Origin: Saccharina japonica | Taxonomy: Eukaryota > Sar > Phaeophyceae > Laminariales > Laminariaceae | Length of the DNA stretch: 64,000 nt | Reading direction: 5' to 3' | NCBI GenBank assembly: GCA_008828725.1 | Contig: MEHQ01002552.1 | Coordinates: forward strand, 51,297-115,296 | Shown here: positions 54,241-64,000 of the stretch, one piece after another | How positions within the stretch are numbered: the stretch's first letter is position 1 | Layout: each line of letters starts with the position of its first letter | Position numbers and translations under genes: made by a program | The notes under the pieces: generated by a model | Told to the model about the DNA's origin: nothing | Databases searched by the model: none | Seen by the model: only the letters and a program-made list of their open reading frames with translations

Positions 54241-54572
54241 AAATGGGTGGTGGGGCAAGGGTGGGGTATCAGTTTTTTTTTTTTGCATGCACCCCTGCTA
54301 CAGAAGCATATTTTTCTTCGACCTTCTCCAGCTCCCTCCCTCTCGGAACTCGAATCCGGGGGTTAATGGCAGGCACCCCCCCCCCCCCCCCCCCCCCTCC
54401 CGCAACGGTACTTGGAACCAGACACACGATCCGTTTGGCAGTGCGATCATTCGTAAAGTTGTACTCGTAGTGTCGTCGCGTTCTATCACTATACCTGGTA
54501 CTGTTACTTAGGGACTGTCGTTTTGACGGACATACTTTTTAGGTGGATTGTCAAACGGGACTGCAGTTCTAA

Positions 54573-54780
54573 GGGCCCGATTAACGAGTATAAAATAAAT
54601 TCAATTTGGAAAAATAAAAATAAAAATTCGCTTTTCATTGGTCAACACACGCACCAGCACCAATTTTTATGCCCCAAGATCCTAATCTTTGGTGCTGGTG
54701 CGTGTGTTGACCAATGAAAAGCGGATTTGAATAAAAAAAAATCCAAATTGAATTTTTTTCTTCTTCGTTAAAACGGGCCC
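54573..54780. mobile_element. Harbinger-type MITE, copy 4
   Basis: 208 bp, GGGCCCGATTAACGAG to TCGTTAAAACGGGCCC; flanks TAA at the left and TTA at the right (TWA type). Confidence 0.8.
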
Positions 54781-54847
54781 TTAGCCCCAAATTGTCGGAA
54801 TTCCATTCTTCTGATGATGTACGTAATACTTTTCGTTTGGTACTTAA

Positions 54848-54928
54848 CCCCTCAAGAACTGGCCCCACGTATGTGGTAACAAACTACTTGGAATTAGTGT
54901 GGGATACTTTTCCAGTTCTGAATGTGGG
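54848..54928. mobile_element. TTAA mini-MITE
   Basis: 81 bp CCCCTCAAGAACTGGCCCC to CCAGTTCTGAATGTGGG with TTAA on both sides (54844-54847, 54929-54932). Confidence 0.8.
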
Positions 54929-55309
54929 TTAAGGCCATGTGATTGTTCATCGGCTATACTATTATACCTGGTAGCACTTTTGCTTTTCTCCAAAATCAGT
55001 TTTTCGTGTGAGGTATACATTTTCTCAAGGGAAAACCCTCAGGAAAAAAATGGCGCACCTTTATATACCGTAGCATGCGTCCGTTTGACAACCGGCACTG
55101 TAGGGTATAGAGGGACCACTGTTCGTACTGAACATGGTATGATGTTTTCGTGACCGCCAAAGGTATATACTTTTGACGGTACCCGGGTACTCACCCCGGT
55201 GTATATTTTACTGCTACTATCACCGCCCTCTATAATTTTTATTATACTTTCCGACAGGAATTTTTACGTTCTTCTTTAGAGGCCGGGATACTGCACACGG
55301 CCGACTATT

Positions 55310-55690
55310 GGTGTGAAGGTGTTACCTAGTGATGAACTATAGGGGTGAAAGACCGATTGATTACCCAGTCCAGGGCACGCCTTACAACGCCCCCCCCTCC
55401 CCTCAGAATGGCAGAACCTTTGAGGCGTAACGGCACCACCGTATACGGCCGTATGTGGACCTGCCCGCTTCGTTTCAATACCTAGGGAACCAGGCAGACA
55501 ATGGATTTTCGGGACGCACGCGCAAGCGGTTCAGAAACCAAAAACGTTCGAAGTGAGATTCAAACCTGTGTCCTCCCTCCAAGACGTCAAATAAATGTGA
55601 AGGTGTTACCTACTGAGCTATACTCGTAGGGGTAAAAGATAGATCGAATACCCAGCCCGGGGTAAGCCTTCGTATAACATTGGGCAGTCT
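55310..55690 (-). mobile_element. tRNA-derived SINE (family F), two tandem copies
   Basis: On minus, 55620-55602 gives TAGCTCAGTAGGTAACACC, a near-perfect A-box/D-arm, and 55571-55557 gives ACACAGGTTTGAATCTC, a B-box: about 45 bp apart, as in tRNA genes. No acceptor stem closes. The part around GTGAAGGTGTTACCTA and GGGGTGAAAGA...ACCCAG recurs at 55316-55395 about 285 bp away (A-box damaged), so this is an interspersed repeat. Confidence 0.65.
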
Positions 55691-55699
55691 AAGTACTTC

Positions 55700-57460
55700 A
55701 TTCCGAAAATACACGGGTAGTTGGAAACATTAGGCTGGTATATACAGCCCCAAGGTACCGGGAATATCGTGTGTTCTGGAGGCTGGGGGGGTGTATAATC
55801 CTTTATCTATCTGTCTGCAGCCCTTGCGATTTTTCGTGATACCGAGCTCCGAGGTTTTTGCAATGGGCCTATATATGTGCACCCGAGTCGTCCTTGCACT
55901 TGATTTGTGCCCATCCGTGTAGTCAGTCGCAGTAACCTATCCCTTTTTTATACTGAAACATGTATACAACACTACTTCCAAGTACACTTTATCCCCAGAG
56001 AAGATAATAAGCAGTGAAACCCGAGGAAGTGTATCCGATGGCATCACTGCTCACCTACTTTAGAGCTCTCAAGAGCCATACCGGGCCGTCGAGTAGCCCC
56101 TGAATTGAGCCTGCGGTACACCGGTCAAGCTTTAAAGCCTTGAACTACTCGCAGCCTAGCCAAAAAGTGCGCCAAAACGTACCTATGGCTGTGCCGAGCA
56201 TACACACTCGTATTTCTACTGTGAGTAAGTAAGTACCTGGTATGATACTGCCACCGGGTGATGGTTGCTATTCGAAGTTTTTTTTATGTAAAGGACACGT
56301 TTCCGTACACATGTGAATAGTACCTTGCACCGAAGAGGGCGATAAAGTACCACGATTTTACGGAGTGCCTGCTTCGATTTTTTCCGACCGACCGAGAAGA
56401 AGGCAAGTTGTTTCGTACAATACTATAAAAATCTAACATCGCACTTGAATTGTATGTGTAGTCTATAGCAATACATATATTTGTAAATTATAGGCACCCG
56501 CATTAGGTTGCCACTTCCACGAAACTATATTGTGCCACTCTGTCTAAACATTTAAGGAACGTTTGGTTAGTTATATGCTACCAAAACGGACCTCGCCTCT
56601 TGCACTTCCGGATAATGTGGTACCAGGTACTGATTTGAACGAACATAGGAAAATAAATGGGCGACGCTGTCTCATTCTCCCGAACGATAGAAAACGCTAA
56701 TAGAAAACGCCTCCCATAAAATGCCGCCCTCCTTGCATGACGCCTTTGCATAATCGGCGATGACTCACATCCACCTCCCGTTTTTTTCGTTTTCGCTCTC
56801 CGTTCCGGTACAATTTATCTACGATCGATTTCTAAACGACCCGAGAAAATGACCCCGTCTCTAACGGCCCAGGAACCCGTCACTACCCGGAAACTATTGC
56901 GCCGTGCTTTCGGGCGGTTTAACCCTTTTTGCCGCTCCAAAAATCATCCTACTCTAGCTCTAAGTAGTTTGGTCCAAAAGCGTGCGTGTAGTTATAGAGG
57001 GGTGATATATACTGTACGTGTAAACGATCCGTTTCTTGCAGCAGTGTATACTCGTATGTATATGCGCGGCACGTGAAAAAAAGTAGATGGCATTTAGTAC
57101 GGAAACTACTAAAACATCACGTGCCCTGATGTATATGAATTGATTAATTACTTGAGCTAGTGTGGGTTCATTAATTTTAACACGATGTACGAACTGCGAT
57201 AATGTACTGGTATGGTGCAAGTCGATATTTTTTCCTAAAGCTATTTTTTCACCGAATTTTACCGGACAACCCTCATACACAGGTCGGTCAACGGTTGGGG
57301 TTGGAGTTCGGGTTGCGGTTAGGATTACGAGCTTGTTCAAGCCTACCGCCCCAGTTTTTGTCCGCCAAGCATAGCGATTGCAATATCTACTCGAATGCCA
57401 CATACCTGATACATACCGGTATGTAGTATCCTAATGACCCCCATGAACAGCGGAAGAAGG
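55700..57460. other. No supported gene
   Basis: Unique-looking sequence. A 75-codon open frame from 56849 (MTPSLTAQEPVTTRKLLRRA) has a plausible start context (GAGAAAATGACC), but its later part is unconvincing; it could be a first exon without visible continuation. Confidence 0.25.
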
Positions 57461-57470
57461 TGACTATTGC

Positions 57471-57567
57471 GGGGGGGCTATAGTAAACAGGACCAGATAT
57501 CATTATAAAAAATTGTGAATTTACAGGTTTTTGTTTGTGCCATAGGTCTTATTTACTATAGTCCCCC
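57471..57567. mobile_element. MITE family H, copy 3
   Basis: GGGGGGGCTATAGTAAACAG at the left and TTATTTACTATAGTCCCCC at the right, 97 bp with an AT-rich loop. Confidence 0.75.
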
Positions 57568-57983
57568 GTAATAGCGCAAGTTTTGTTTTTCAAGAACCCA
57601 GGGCTGGCGCTAGCGGCAAAAAGGTGTTCGGACCAATCACAGGCCTTGAAAAAGGATCAATAATAGGCAGGCCCTGCGTAGGATATGTTTTCATATACAT
57701 TTTCTGAACAGGTCGGTTCCAGGTACCCCGAGACATGTCTGCATAACTTTCGCGCGAATGGTCGGGATAGTTGAGTATGTATATAGGACCACATATCAAG
57801 TAATGTATAACGCCAAAGGTTGATCCTACACTCAAACTAAGCAATTGATTGGTAGGTATTAGTATGTTGGGCTACAGATAGAAGGTTAACCAACCGCCTA
57901 CCCGAACTATTAATAAGCATTGCATTGTGACACGCTATCCCCCCCCTGGAACGGCGGACTATTTTTCAGGTCCAAGCCGGATA

Positions 57984-58178
57984 CACTAGTAGTGATCCCT
58001 CTATAGTGCCGGTTGAGTAGTGCCGGCTGCCTGCTGTTGTGCCGATGAAATCGCTTGGCACAGATGAGATGGGAGTAACCAGTGTGGCAGTGTGGGGAGT
58101 AGTGCCGGTTGCCGCTACGAGCATTGTGCAGGTATTGTTGGCTGCCGCATATCGGCACTATATAGGGACCACTACTGT
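57984..58178. mobile_element. Fold-back element
   Basis: AGTAGTGATCCCTCTATAGT and GCCGG at the left are inverted at the right as CGGCACTATATAGGGACCAC, with inner TGCCGGTT/TTGCCGCT variants. An open frame of 90 codons (58039-58311) runs through it and is not credible. Confidence 0.6.
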
Positions 58179-58509
58179 ATACGGGTCGGCGTGTCAAAGT
58201 CAGGCGGCTCCATTTTTAGTTTTTGTGGGGACCAACTTTTCTGTGTGGAGGGTGGCGATAACCGAAGTCACGACCCAAAATCCGTGTCCTGCCGTCGACG
58301 CCATGTGCTGAGGCGTTAATAACAGTCTGTTGTGGTACTGATAAAATGGGAACCAATCGCCTGCCTACACTAAGCTTTGTAACATACCAGGTAACAACCA
58401 GACAGTACCGTGAATGCTACGTACTCTTTCACCGCACAAAGGTCTAGATGTCCACGCCGTTTTTAAGATATACTTAGTATGTCCTGCTTTTTTGCAAACA
58501 AACGTGTTC

Positions 58510-58655
58510 TATGAGCCCCTCCCGAACCGTTGACGAATGGGCTTACATTTTGTTTTACGTTTCACCGGCAGTTTGGGGCCCACACACAAATATCTTTGAA
58601 AACAAAGATCTGGCGGGGACAAAACACGTTAAACCGATTGGCAGGGGCTCATGAA
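58510..58655. mobile_element. Short inverted-repeat element
   Basis: ATGAGCCCCTCCCGAACCGT at the left and AACCGATTGGCAGGGGCTCA at the right, with GTGTTCTATGAG / CATGAACAAG outside. Confidence 0.5.
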
Positions 58656-59289
58656 CAAGCGTGCAAAAATACAGGATCCATACCCAAAACATGGCGTGAA
58701 ATTCCAACGCTTGAACCAAATGGGGCGATATGCTTGAACCAACCTGTAGGAAAACCTGGTAGGTTTTATGCTTTATAGCGTGTTATCCAAGTACCCTCCT
58801 CGTACTACTGGAGCCACACGCGGGCCACACAGTATTTTTTTTTCCCCGTACTGCATCCTATATTTTTTTCTACACGCCTTGCATAGGCCGCTCCATTGTG
58901 GACGACTGATCTCGATTGATACGTAAACGGCGAGGATTGTGATTCAGTATCTGACGGTGCCCTCATATCGGAGACGAATCACTGACCAAACGTGTAGCGC
59001 GCGTTGTTGTTTTTTTGTGACTTTCCGCTTTTGACGGCCCGCTCGTGGGCTTCTTCGCCACTTCCAGGTACTGGTATCTCTCTTACTCGAGTGTATGACA
59101 AAAGTTACTAATATCCTGCTGCGCGAGTTCCTAGCGACAGCTATATACTACCTCACGTATATCAGCATTATTAGGTGCATGATGCACGGTCAGCAGCATG
59201 TGCAGTAGATACGCACATACAGCAGTAGACCCAGCAGTAGGTACGTGTGTGACTTAATAGTAGAGACCTGGGAACGCCACCGACTCTTG

Positions 59290-59440
59290 TTGTTGTTGTT
59301 GTCTTCACATTAAACCCGTTCTTTCTACTCAACCACATCATCAGTACACCCAGTGCCTGTCCTGATTCCCAATCCTAGAGAGATACAAATTCTTTGGTCA
59401 CAGACTGTGAAACAGAGAAAAACCAAAACAAAATAAACGC
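59290..59440 (-). repeat. Repeat family C, inverted copy with A-rich end
   Basis: CTTCACATTAAACCCGTTCT, AGTACACCCAGTGCCTGTCC, CCTAGAGAGATACAAATTCT, TTGGTCACAGACTGTGAAAC, then an A-rich stretch. Confidence 0.65.
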
Positions 59441-59836
59441 AAATTAATGGGTAAAGCAAGTGAGATGCGTAACGTACCGGGTACGAGAACACAGCGACAC
59501 GAGCCGAACCAAAAAATAAGAACAAAAAAAGACAAACGCGAATTGATAATTATGTATACATCCTTACATTTATCAAGACTGGAGACAAGCAAGGCGAATT
59601 ATAAATTATTCGATTGCCGTACTATTATAACACAATATAATACGTGTTCATATATATATATCCTTCTATTAAAATATGGAACGTATTTACGTGATATTGT
59701 GGGGGCTTTACTGGACACGTCAACAATAATACGAGTTGGTCCTCGTATTTATATGATACGTATTGCTGCTGTATCACAGGAAAATGTAGCCGGGTGTATA
59801 TGTAAGACGGAAGAAACTACGGGCCGAAAATGACTT

Positions 59837-60070
59837 TTATTTAGTGTGGGCATCGAAATTTACTTGGTTTCTGTGTGGGTGGTCGAAATTTACTTCGTTT
59901 CAGTGTGGAAGATCAAATTTGACTTGGTTTCAGTACAGGGCTCGGAACTGACTCGGTTTTTGTGTGGGTGTCTGAAATGATTTTTTGGTTTCAGTTTATG
60001 AATCGAAATTGACTTGGTGTTTGTGTCGGGCATCGAAATTGGTCTGGTTTTGGAGTGAATATACAAATTT
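59837..60070. repeat. TCGAAATT..CTTGGTTT minisatellite, array 1
   Basis: Degenerate units of about 35-40 bp with the core ATCGAAATTGACTTGGTTTC and AGTGTGGG. Confidence 0.75.
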
Positions 60071-60084
60071 TAAAGGGAAAATGC

Positions 60085-60850
60085 CAAAATCAGGTATACC
60101 TGATCCATTTGAGCCAAAATCAGGTATACACTAAAACCAAGTAAAACACGCACGCCACGGACGATGTTTTTCAAGAGTTTTCGGTTGTGAGAAATAATAA
60201 AACATACCGGTACTTCTTTTGAATTTGCGCCCGAATAGCAGAATGATAGCGAATGTACATGTCCTCCGAACTCTGGATCAATGTTGTATGTTATTTTCGG
60301 TACGGGTATTAATATGCGAAGTATGTCGTATGCTTTCATTGCTTTCGTGATCACACTCACTCCTACGACGTGTATTTCCGTATTCTTGTATATACCCGGT
60401 ATGTATAAAGTCGTAGCCACATTGATAGCATACGAACAAAACATCGAGTTAATCTTCAACTGAACTGCTCGCTTTCCGTACTGTGTCAGCAAACAGGAGT
60501 ACGTAATATTACAACAGGTCCATTGTGCTGTATGCGCGCGTATGATACGTTCTGTAGTCGTTGTGGCCGGTCGTATGTACGTAGTGTGGTGATGTCTTCG
60601 TCTCGGGCGTATAGGAGACAGTGTACGTATGGCCTCTGATTGGCTCAAAATGCGCCAAAATCAGTTGAAAGCTAGAAAAGTAGACAAATCCAGGTGTACC
60701 TGACCATTTTATGCCAAAATCAGGCACGATGTGAGGCTGGCCAATGACGGGTGTCCTAGCGTGTGATTTGTACTTGGTTTTAGTGTAGCACCTGTTTTTG
60801 GCACCAAAGTGACCAGGTGTACCTGATTTTGGCTAAAATCCAATTTTAAA
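60085..60850. mobile_element. Inverted repeat block between the minisatellite arrays
   Basis: CCAAAATCAGGTATACCTGA and ACACTAAAACCAAGTA at the left recur inverted at the right (TTGGTTTTAGTGT, AGGTGTACCTGATTTTGGC). The ends share the minisatellite's CTTGGTTTTAGTGT string. Confidence 0.55.
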
Positions 60851-60854
60851 TTAC

Positions 60855-61135
60855 TTGATTTCAGTGTTGGGTTCGAAATTAACTTGGTTTTGTGTGGGGG
60901 ATCGAAATTAAACTTGATTTGTGTGTGTGTGGGGGGTAGAAATTGGCTCGGTTTCAGTGGAGGGATCATAATTGGCTTGGTTTTTGTGGGGGGGGTCGAA
61001 ATTGACTTGGTTTTAGTGTATGCATCGAAAATGACTTGTTTTTTATATCCGGGGCATCGAAATCGACTTGATTTTAGAGAGGAGATCAAAATTGACTTGA
61101 TTTTAAAGAGATCAAAAGTGGCTTGATTTTCAGTG
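60855..61135. repeat. TCGAAATT..CTTGGTTT minisatellite, array 2
   Basis: About eight units of GTCGAAATTGACTTGGTTTT and AGTGT variants, in the same orientation as array 1. Confidence 0.8.
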
Positions 61136-61204
61136 TAGAGGTAGAACCTGCCTATGCTACGAGTACTCATACTTCAAACTTCTGCGGCTGCCTCGAAGGT
61201 ACTT

Positions 61205-61655
61205 TTGTTGTGCTTCGGTTTTCCTGTCCTATCTTTTGGTTCTTAGTAGTTTTCTGTTTATGTTGTTGTAATCTTCATTTCGTTTCTTGTGTACTGTCTG
61301 TCGCTTCTCCGACGAGGGGGGACGACATTTCTGTTTTTATTTTTTGTATTAATATTTTTCTTCGTTTCTTTCGTTTTTTTCTCTCTTTCAACGCATCTGG
61401 ATTGCTACGGCAGTAGCATGTTTATAGCGCGCCTGTCGTATCCAGTACCATGACATGGCATTGCGTTGTCTACTTTGCTCGCTGCTTTACAATATAGTAT
61501 CTCTGTATCGTGGTTTTAGTGACCACATATATATATACATATATATCTTGTTTCTCTCAAGGATGGAGAGTCGGCACGGACACTGGGTGTGGTGGATGTC
61601 CACGGATAGAAATAACGGTTTAATGTGAAGAACACATACACACATCGCTCTCGCG
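61205..61655 (+). repeat. Repeat family C, long copy
   Basis: T-rich start, CAACGCATCTGGATTGCTAC, TATCTCTGTATCGTGGTTTT, GGATGGAGAGTCGGCACGGA, CACTGGGTGTGGTGGATG and TTTAATGTGAAGAACACA. Confidence 0.65.
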
Positions 61656-62275
61656 TAAGGTGCACAATTTTCCGCATTAAATCCGAGGCAAAACCCTTTA
61701 AATAATCGGTCGATATCCTCGTGATACTATATTCAAATGATTCGTTGTCACGCCACTTCTTCGTTCCCCATTTACCAGTTTGACGACGTAGTTATGTACC
61801 CTAACCCTTCGTGCTGATGTTGCCCCGTCACCCATACGACCCGGCTCTTCCCTTCCGCGAGTTGCACGGGATGTGCGACCGTGCAATGTGTTCGACCCTC
61901 CCGAGTCGTCACTTTACAGTGTATTTTCGGCAACCTTTGTTTTTAGCAATGTCAGCAGTGTAAGAAAGGATACATATAATTTGACACCATTTACTTTACA
62001 GCAATACAGCAATTCATGTTGTCCTTCCAAATGGGACACAATGTTCAGTTGAATATCCTTTTCTTCGCATGAACAGTTGTAGATCATCGTGCTGTCTTCT
62101 GTCCAACCGAATTACGGGGTCACAGAGGACATGTCCGCTTCCCGAACCACTCCTTTTTTACCCTCGCGGTTCGCTAAGGATGGCCCTCTCCCATTTGCAT
62201 CGAAAAGAGGAGTCTCTAACCGTTTCGCTGTGACTCGTGCACACATTTTTTTGCCGTCGCCTGATTGCACGGCAG

Positions 62276-62401
62276 ATGCTGTGGAGGAGCGGAAGCATCC
62301 CACCCTCGGTAGTGCCGGCTTCTGCGTTATTCTACGCGACGCCGATCTCCGGCTCACCGTTCGATGCCAGCGCTCTACCTCCTGAGGATGTCTACATAGA
62401 G
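62276..62401 (+). CDS. Third gene: exon (42 codons)
   Basis: After the acceptor CACGGCAG the frame reads MLWRSGSIPPSVVPASALFY, then SPFDASALPPEDVYIE, to the donor GAG|GTGTGT in phase 0. The first codon is ATG, but whether this is the gene's start or an internal Met is unclear. A second plus frame (from ATG at 62131, MSASRTTPFLPSRFAK) overlaps and is the main alternative, but it ends in a stop without a usable donor. Confidence 0.5.
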
Positions 62402-62445
62402 GTGTGTATTGTGTGCTGTTGAATACGGACGGACACCCCTTGCGA

Positions 62446-62600
62446 GCGGTTGCTGAAAGCGATACACATGAGTCTTGGTCTGCCGCGGGCAGTTAGACTT
62501 TTTTTTGGCGAAGGGCTAGATATCGAACTCATGGATCTTAGTCTGCCGCGGGCAATCGGATTTGGGTTTAGCGAAGGGCCACAACAGATGTCGAACCCCA
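62446..62600. repeat. Two-unit repeat in the intron of the third gene
   Basis: TCTGCCGCGGGCA followed by GCGAAGGGC and ATGTCGAAC/ATATCGAAC occurs twice, about 66 bp apart. Confidence 0.7.
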
Positions 62601-62723
62601 TACGAGTACGCTCACGTGCTTGAGAATAGGGTTAACGATGCCCTCTCTCGTCCCCGAGGAACCGCACAACTACCGCGTATTTTGAATTTGCTGCCATGCG
62701 CCCCGCTCTTCTGCCCCCGACAG

Positions 62724-62911
62724 GAAAACTCACCGGATCGAGTTGACCCCGACCATGAAGGACACCACGTCGACCCAGTCTTGGAGCCCGTCTCGCCAGC
62801 TGAAGAGACACCACCTAGACCTGCAGCAGCGCCGCCCGATTTAACGAAGGCGATGGTAGTATACCACGACCGCGGGGCTTCCGAAGCATCGTCCTGCCCA
62901 AAGGTCGACAG
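62724..62911 (+). CDS. Third gene: exon (62 codons + 2 nt)
   Basis: Acceptor TTCTGCCCCCGACAG (phase 0, matching the previous donor), then ENSPDRVDPDHEGHHVDPVL, a Pro/Ala/Glu-rich stretch (PAEETPPRPAAAPPDLTKAM), VVYHDRGASEASSCPKVD, and donor AG|GTGAGC in phase 2. Acidic and probably disordered. Confidence 0.68.
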
Positions 62912-63607
62912 GTGAGCTAAACCACTGCAGTAATACGCTATTTACTCCGGGAGGCGCTGGGAGCTCTGAGGTGTTCCCATCGACCACATCCAGCAGTAGA
63001 GCCTAACTTATTATTTAAACTACATGAAAAAATAGGCCTACTGTTGTGCTCAATGTACGAACGGTGTTTTTTTGTTGCACGTGGGAAGGATGGGTGCTGC
63101 GTTTCTTGGTGTTACATACGCCGCAAAGGGTGCATGTGCCTTCGTGATTTATGAGTTTCCCCTTGTAGCGAGGAGTTGTGCATATATTAGGTGTACTGGA
63201 CACTTCGTGATCAGAAACGCTCAACAGTGTCAGCATGCTGTTGTATGGCGTAAGCCTTCCGTTCTGTGCTTCGAAAAACGTGTTAGTCTAGAGGTTTTGG
63301 GAGGAAGTATCTGCATCAGCCTAGGCCTGGCATAACCTTCCTTGGGGAAGCCATATTATGGTATCATGTACGATACGCCAATGAGCTCTTGCAATAGCGA
63401 CATCATCAGTGCTGCACACCTAACAGTTTCAAGACGAACTTGATTGAATCGCGTGCGCTGATGGCAATCACCAATGTCTGGACTTACTTGTGGTTTGGGT
63501 TTTGGCTTTTGGTCGGCACGTGGGATTTGGTACCCGCTGAAGCTTTTCAGCCTGTCGTATCGTTCGCCTTTCATGACGCGGACGTTTCAACATGCTGATG
63601 CACACAG

Positions 63608-63776
63608 CTTGAATCTCTCGAAGCAAAAGCTAGCAACCGCGGACCCTGAGTATTTCTTTCAAGACGTCCTTCCTGTTCTATCTCCAGCCGGACAACAGAC
63701 GAATCCGGCCAACCGTGGTGAAACCTACCACGCTGCACCTAAATATCAGGAACTTTCGGATCGCATATCAATCTAA
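63608..63776 (+). CDS. Third gene: terminal exon
   Basis: Acceptor GATGCACACAG; the first base completes AG|C = Ser, matching the phase-2 donor. Reads LNLSKQKLATADPEYFFQDV, LPVLSPAGQQTNPANRGETY and YQELSDRISI, then TAA at 63774-63776. No family recognised. The agreement of three exon phases makes the gene model good even without homology. Upstream exons, if any, are not identified. Confidence 0.68.
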
Positions 63777-64000
63777 AAAGTTGACTATATTTCGGGACAT
63801 AGCGGTATACAGCGCAAATCCTGAAGCTCTCACAAAAACTGCGCAGCTTGTATCTTAACCCTGGACTGCCCCACGCCCCCGCCCTCGCCCAACAGCAGTG
63901 GCGCTGCGCTCCTGCCCGCGATCCAAATCGTGCGTCCGAGGGGTGTGGCTCCGGCCACCTGTGCAGGCTCCTTCCACGACTCGCGCGTGTCTGCGATCTC
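63777..64000. other. Downstream of the third gene
   Basis: Begins with a fragment (ATATTTCGGGACATAGCGGT) similar to the 9575 hairpin element; the rest is GC-rich with no exon that I can bound. Confidence 0.35.

Noticed and set aside
58039..58311. 90-codon frame at 58.0-58.3 kb
   Set aside because: Runs across both arms of an inverted-repeat element.
1..64000. CRISPR arrays, operons, riboswitches
   Set aside because: The tandem repeats have no unique-spacer pattern, and the window is clearly eukaryotic with spliced genes.

Overview
This window looks like nuclear DNA of a complex eukaryote. Genes are sparse and split by kilobase-size introns. Splice sites follow GT..AG (several GTGAGT/GTAAGT donors), some interstitial CCCTAA telomere-type repeats are present, and nearly all other DNA is interspersed repeats and simple sequence. 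There are no operons, ribosome-binding sites or bacterial-type genes. Homopolymer C/G runs of 20-50 bp, G-rich exons and one gene ending in a SFADE...YYS...CCTIS pattern remind me of stramenopiles, perhaps a brown alga. That placement is inference only. Two assembly gaps (18914-19720 and 35418-36024) and two single Ns (15702, 24684) are present.

Layout. 1-28.5 kb contains no convincing gene: it is a mosaic of minisatellites (3-5 kb), a poly-C-tailed SINE-like family, tRNA-headed SINEs, fold-back (MITE-like) elements and a complete 1.29-kb hAT-like element with perfect 8-bp target duplications (21.8-23.1 kb). 28.8-29.6 kb holds a possible two-exon gene. 32.8-40.5 kb holds the best gene: a plus-strand multi-exon gene whose intron phases join correctly at each testable junction, encoding a Gly/Ser-rich protein with a basic SFADE motif and a C-terminal CaaX-like tail. 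Its introns carry transposons and a 318-codon antisense ORF. 41-48 kb is repeats, tandem duplications and a weak transposase-like remnant. 48.2-49.2 kb contains coding exons of a second gene (poly-Ser, acidic, then helical). 50-62 kb is again MITEs, SINEs and minisatellites. 62.3-63.8 kb contains the last three exons of a third gene, also with matching phases.

The repeats are the main story. At least twelve families recur inside the window, so their ends, target duplications and even empty insertion sites can be read directly: a TTAA-flanked 80-90 bp MITE is caught inside one copy of another repeat whose two sister copies are empty at the same TTAA. One short-repeat family retains an open micro-ORF (MSFDEILELTA-like) in its better copies. 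The poly-C-tailed family, its 114-bp tandem amplification and the coding exon inside the hAT-like element are the least conventional items.
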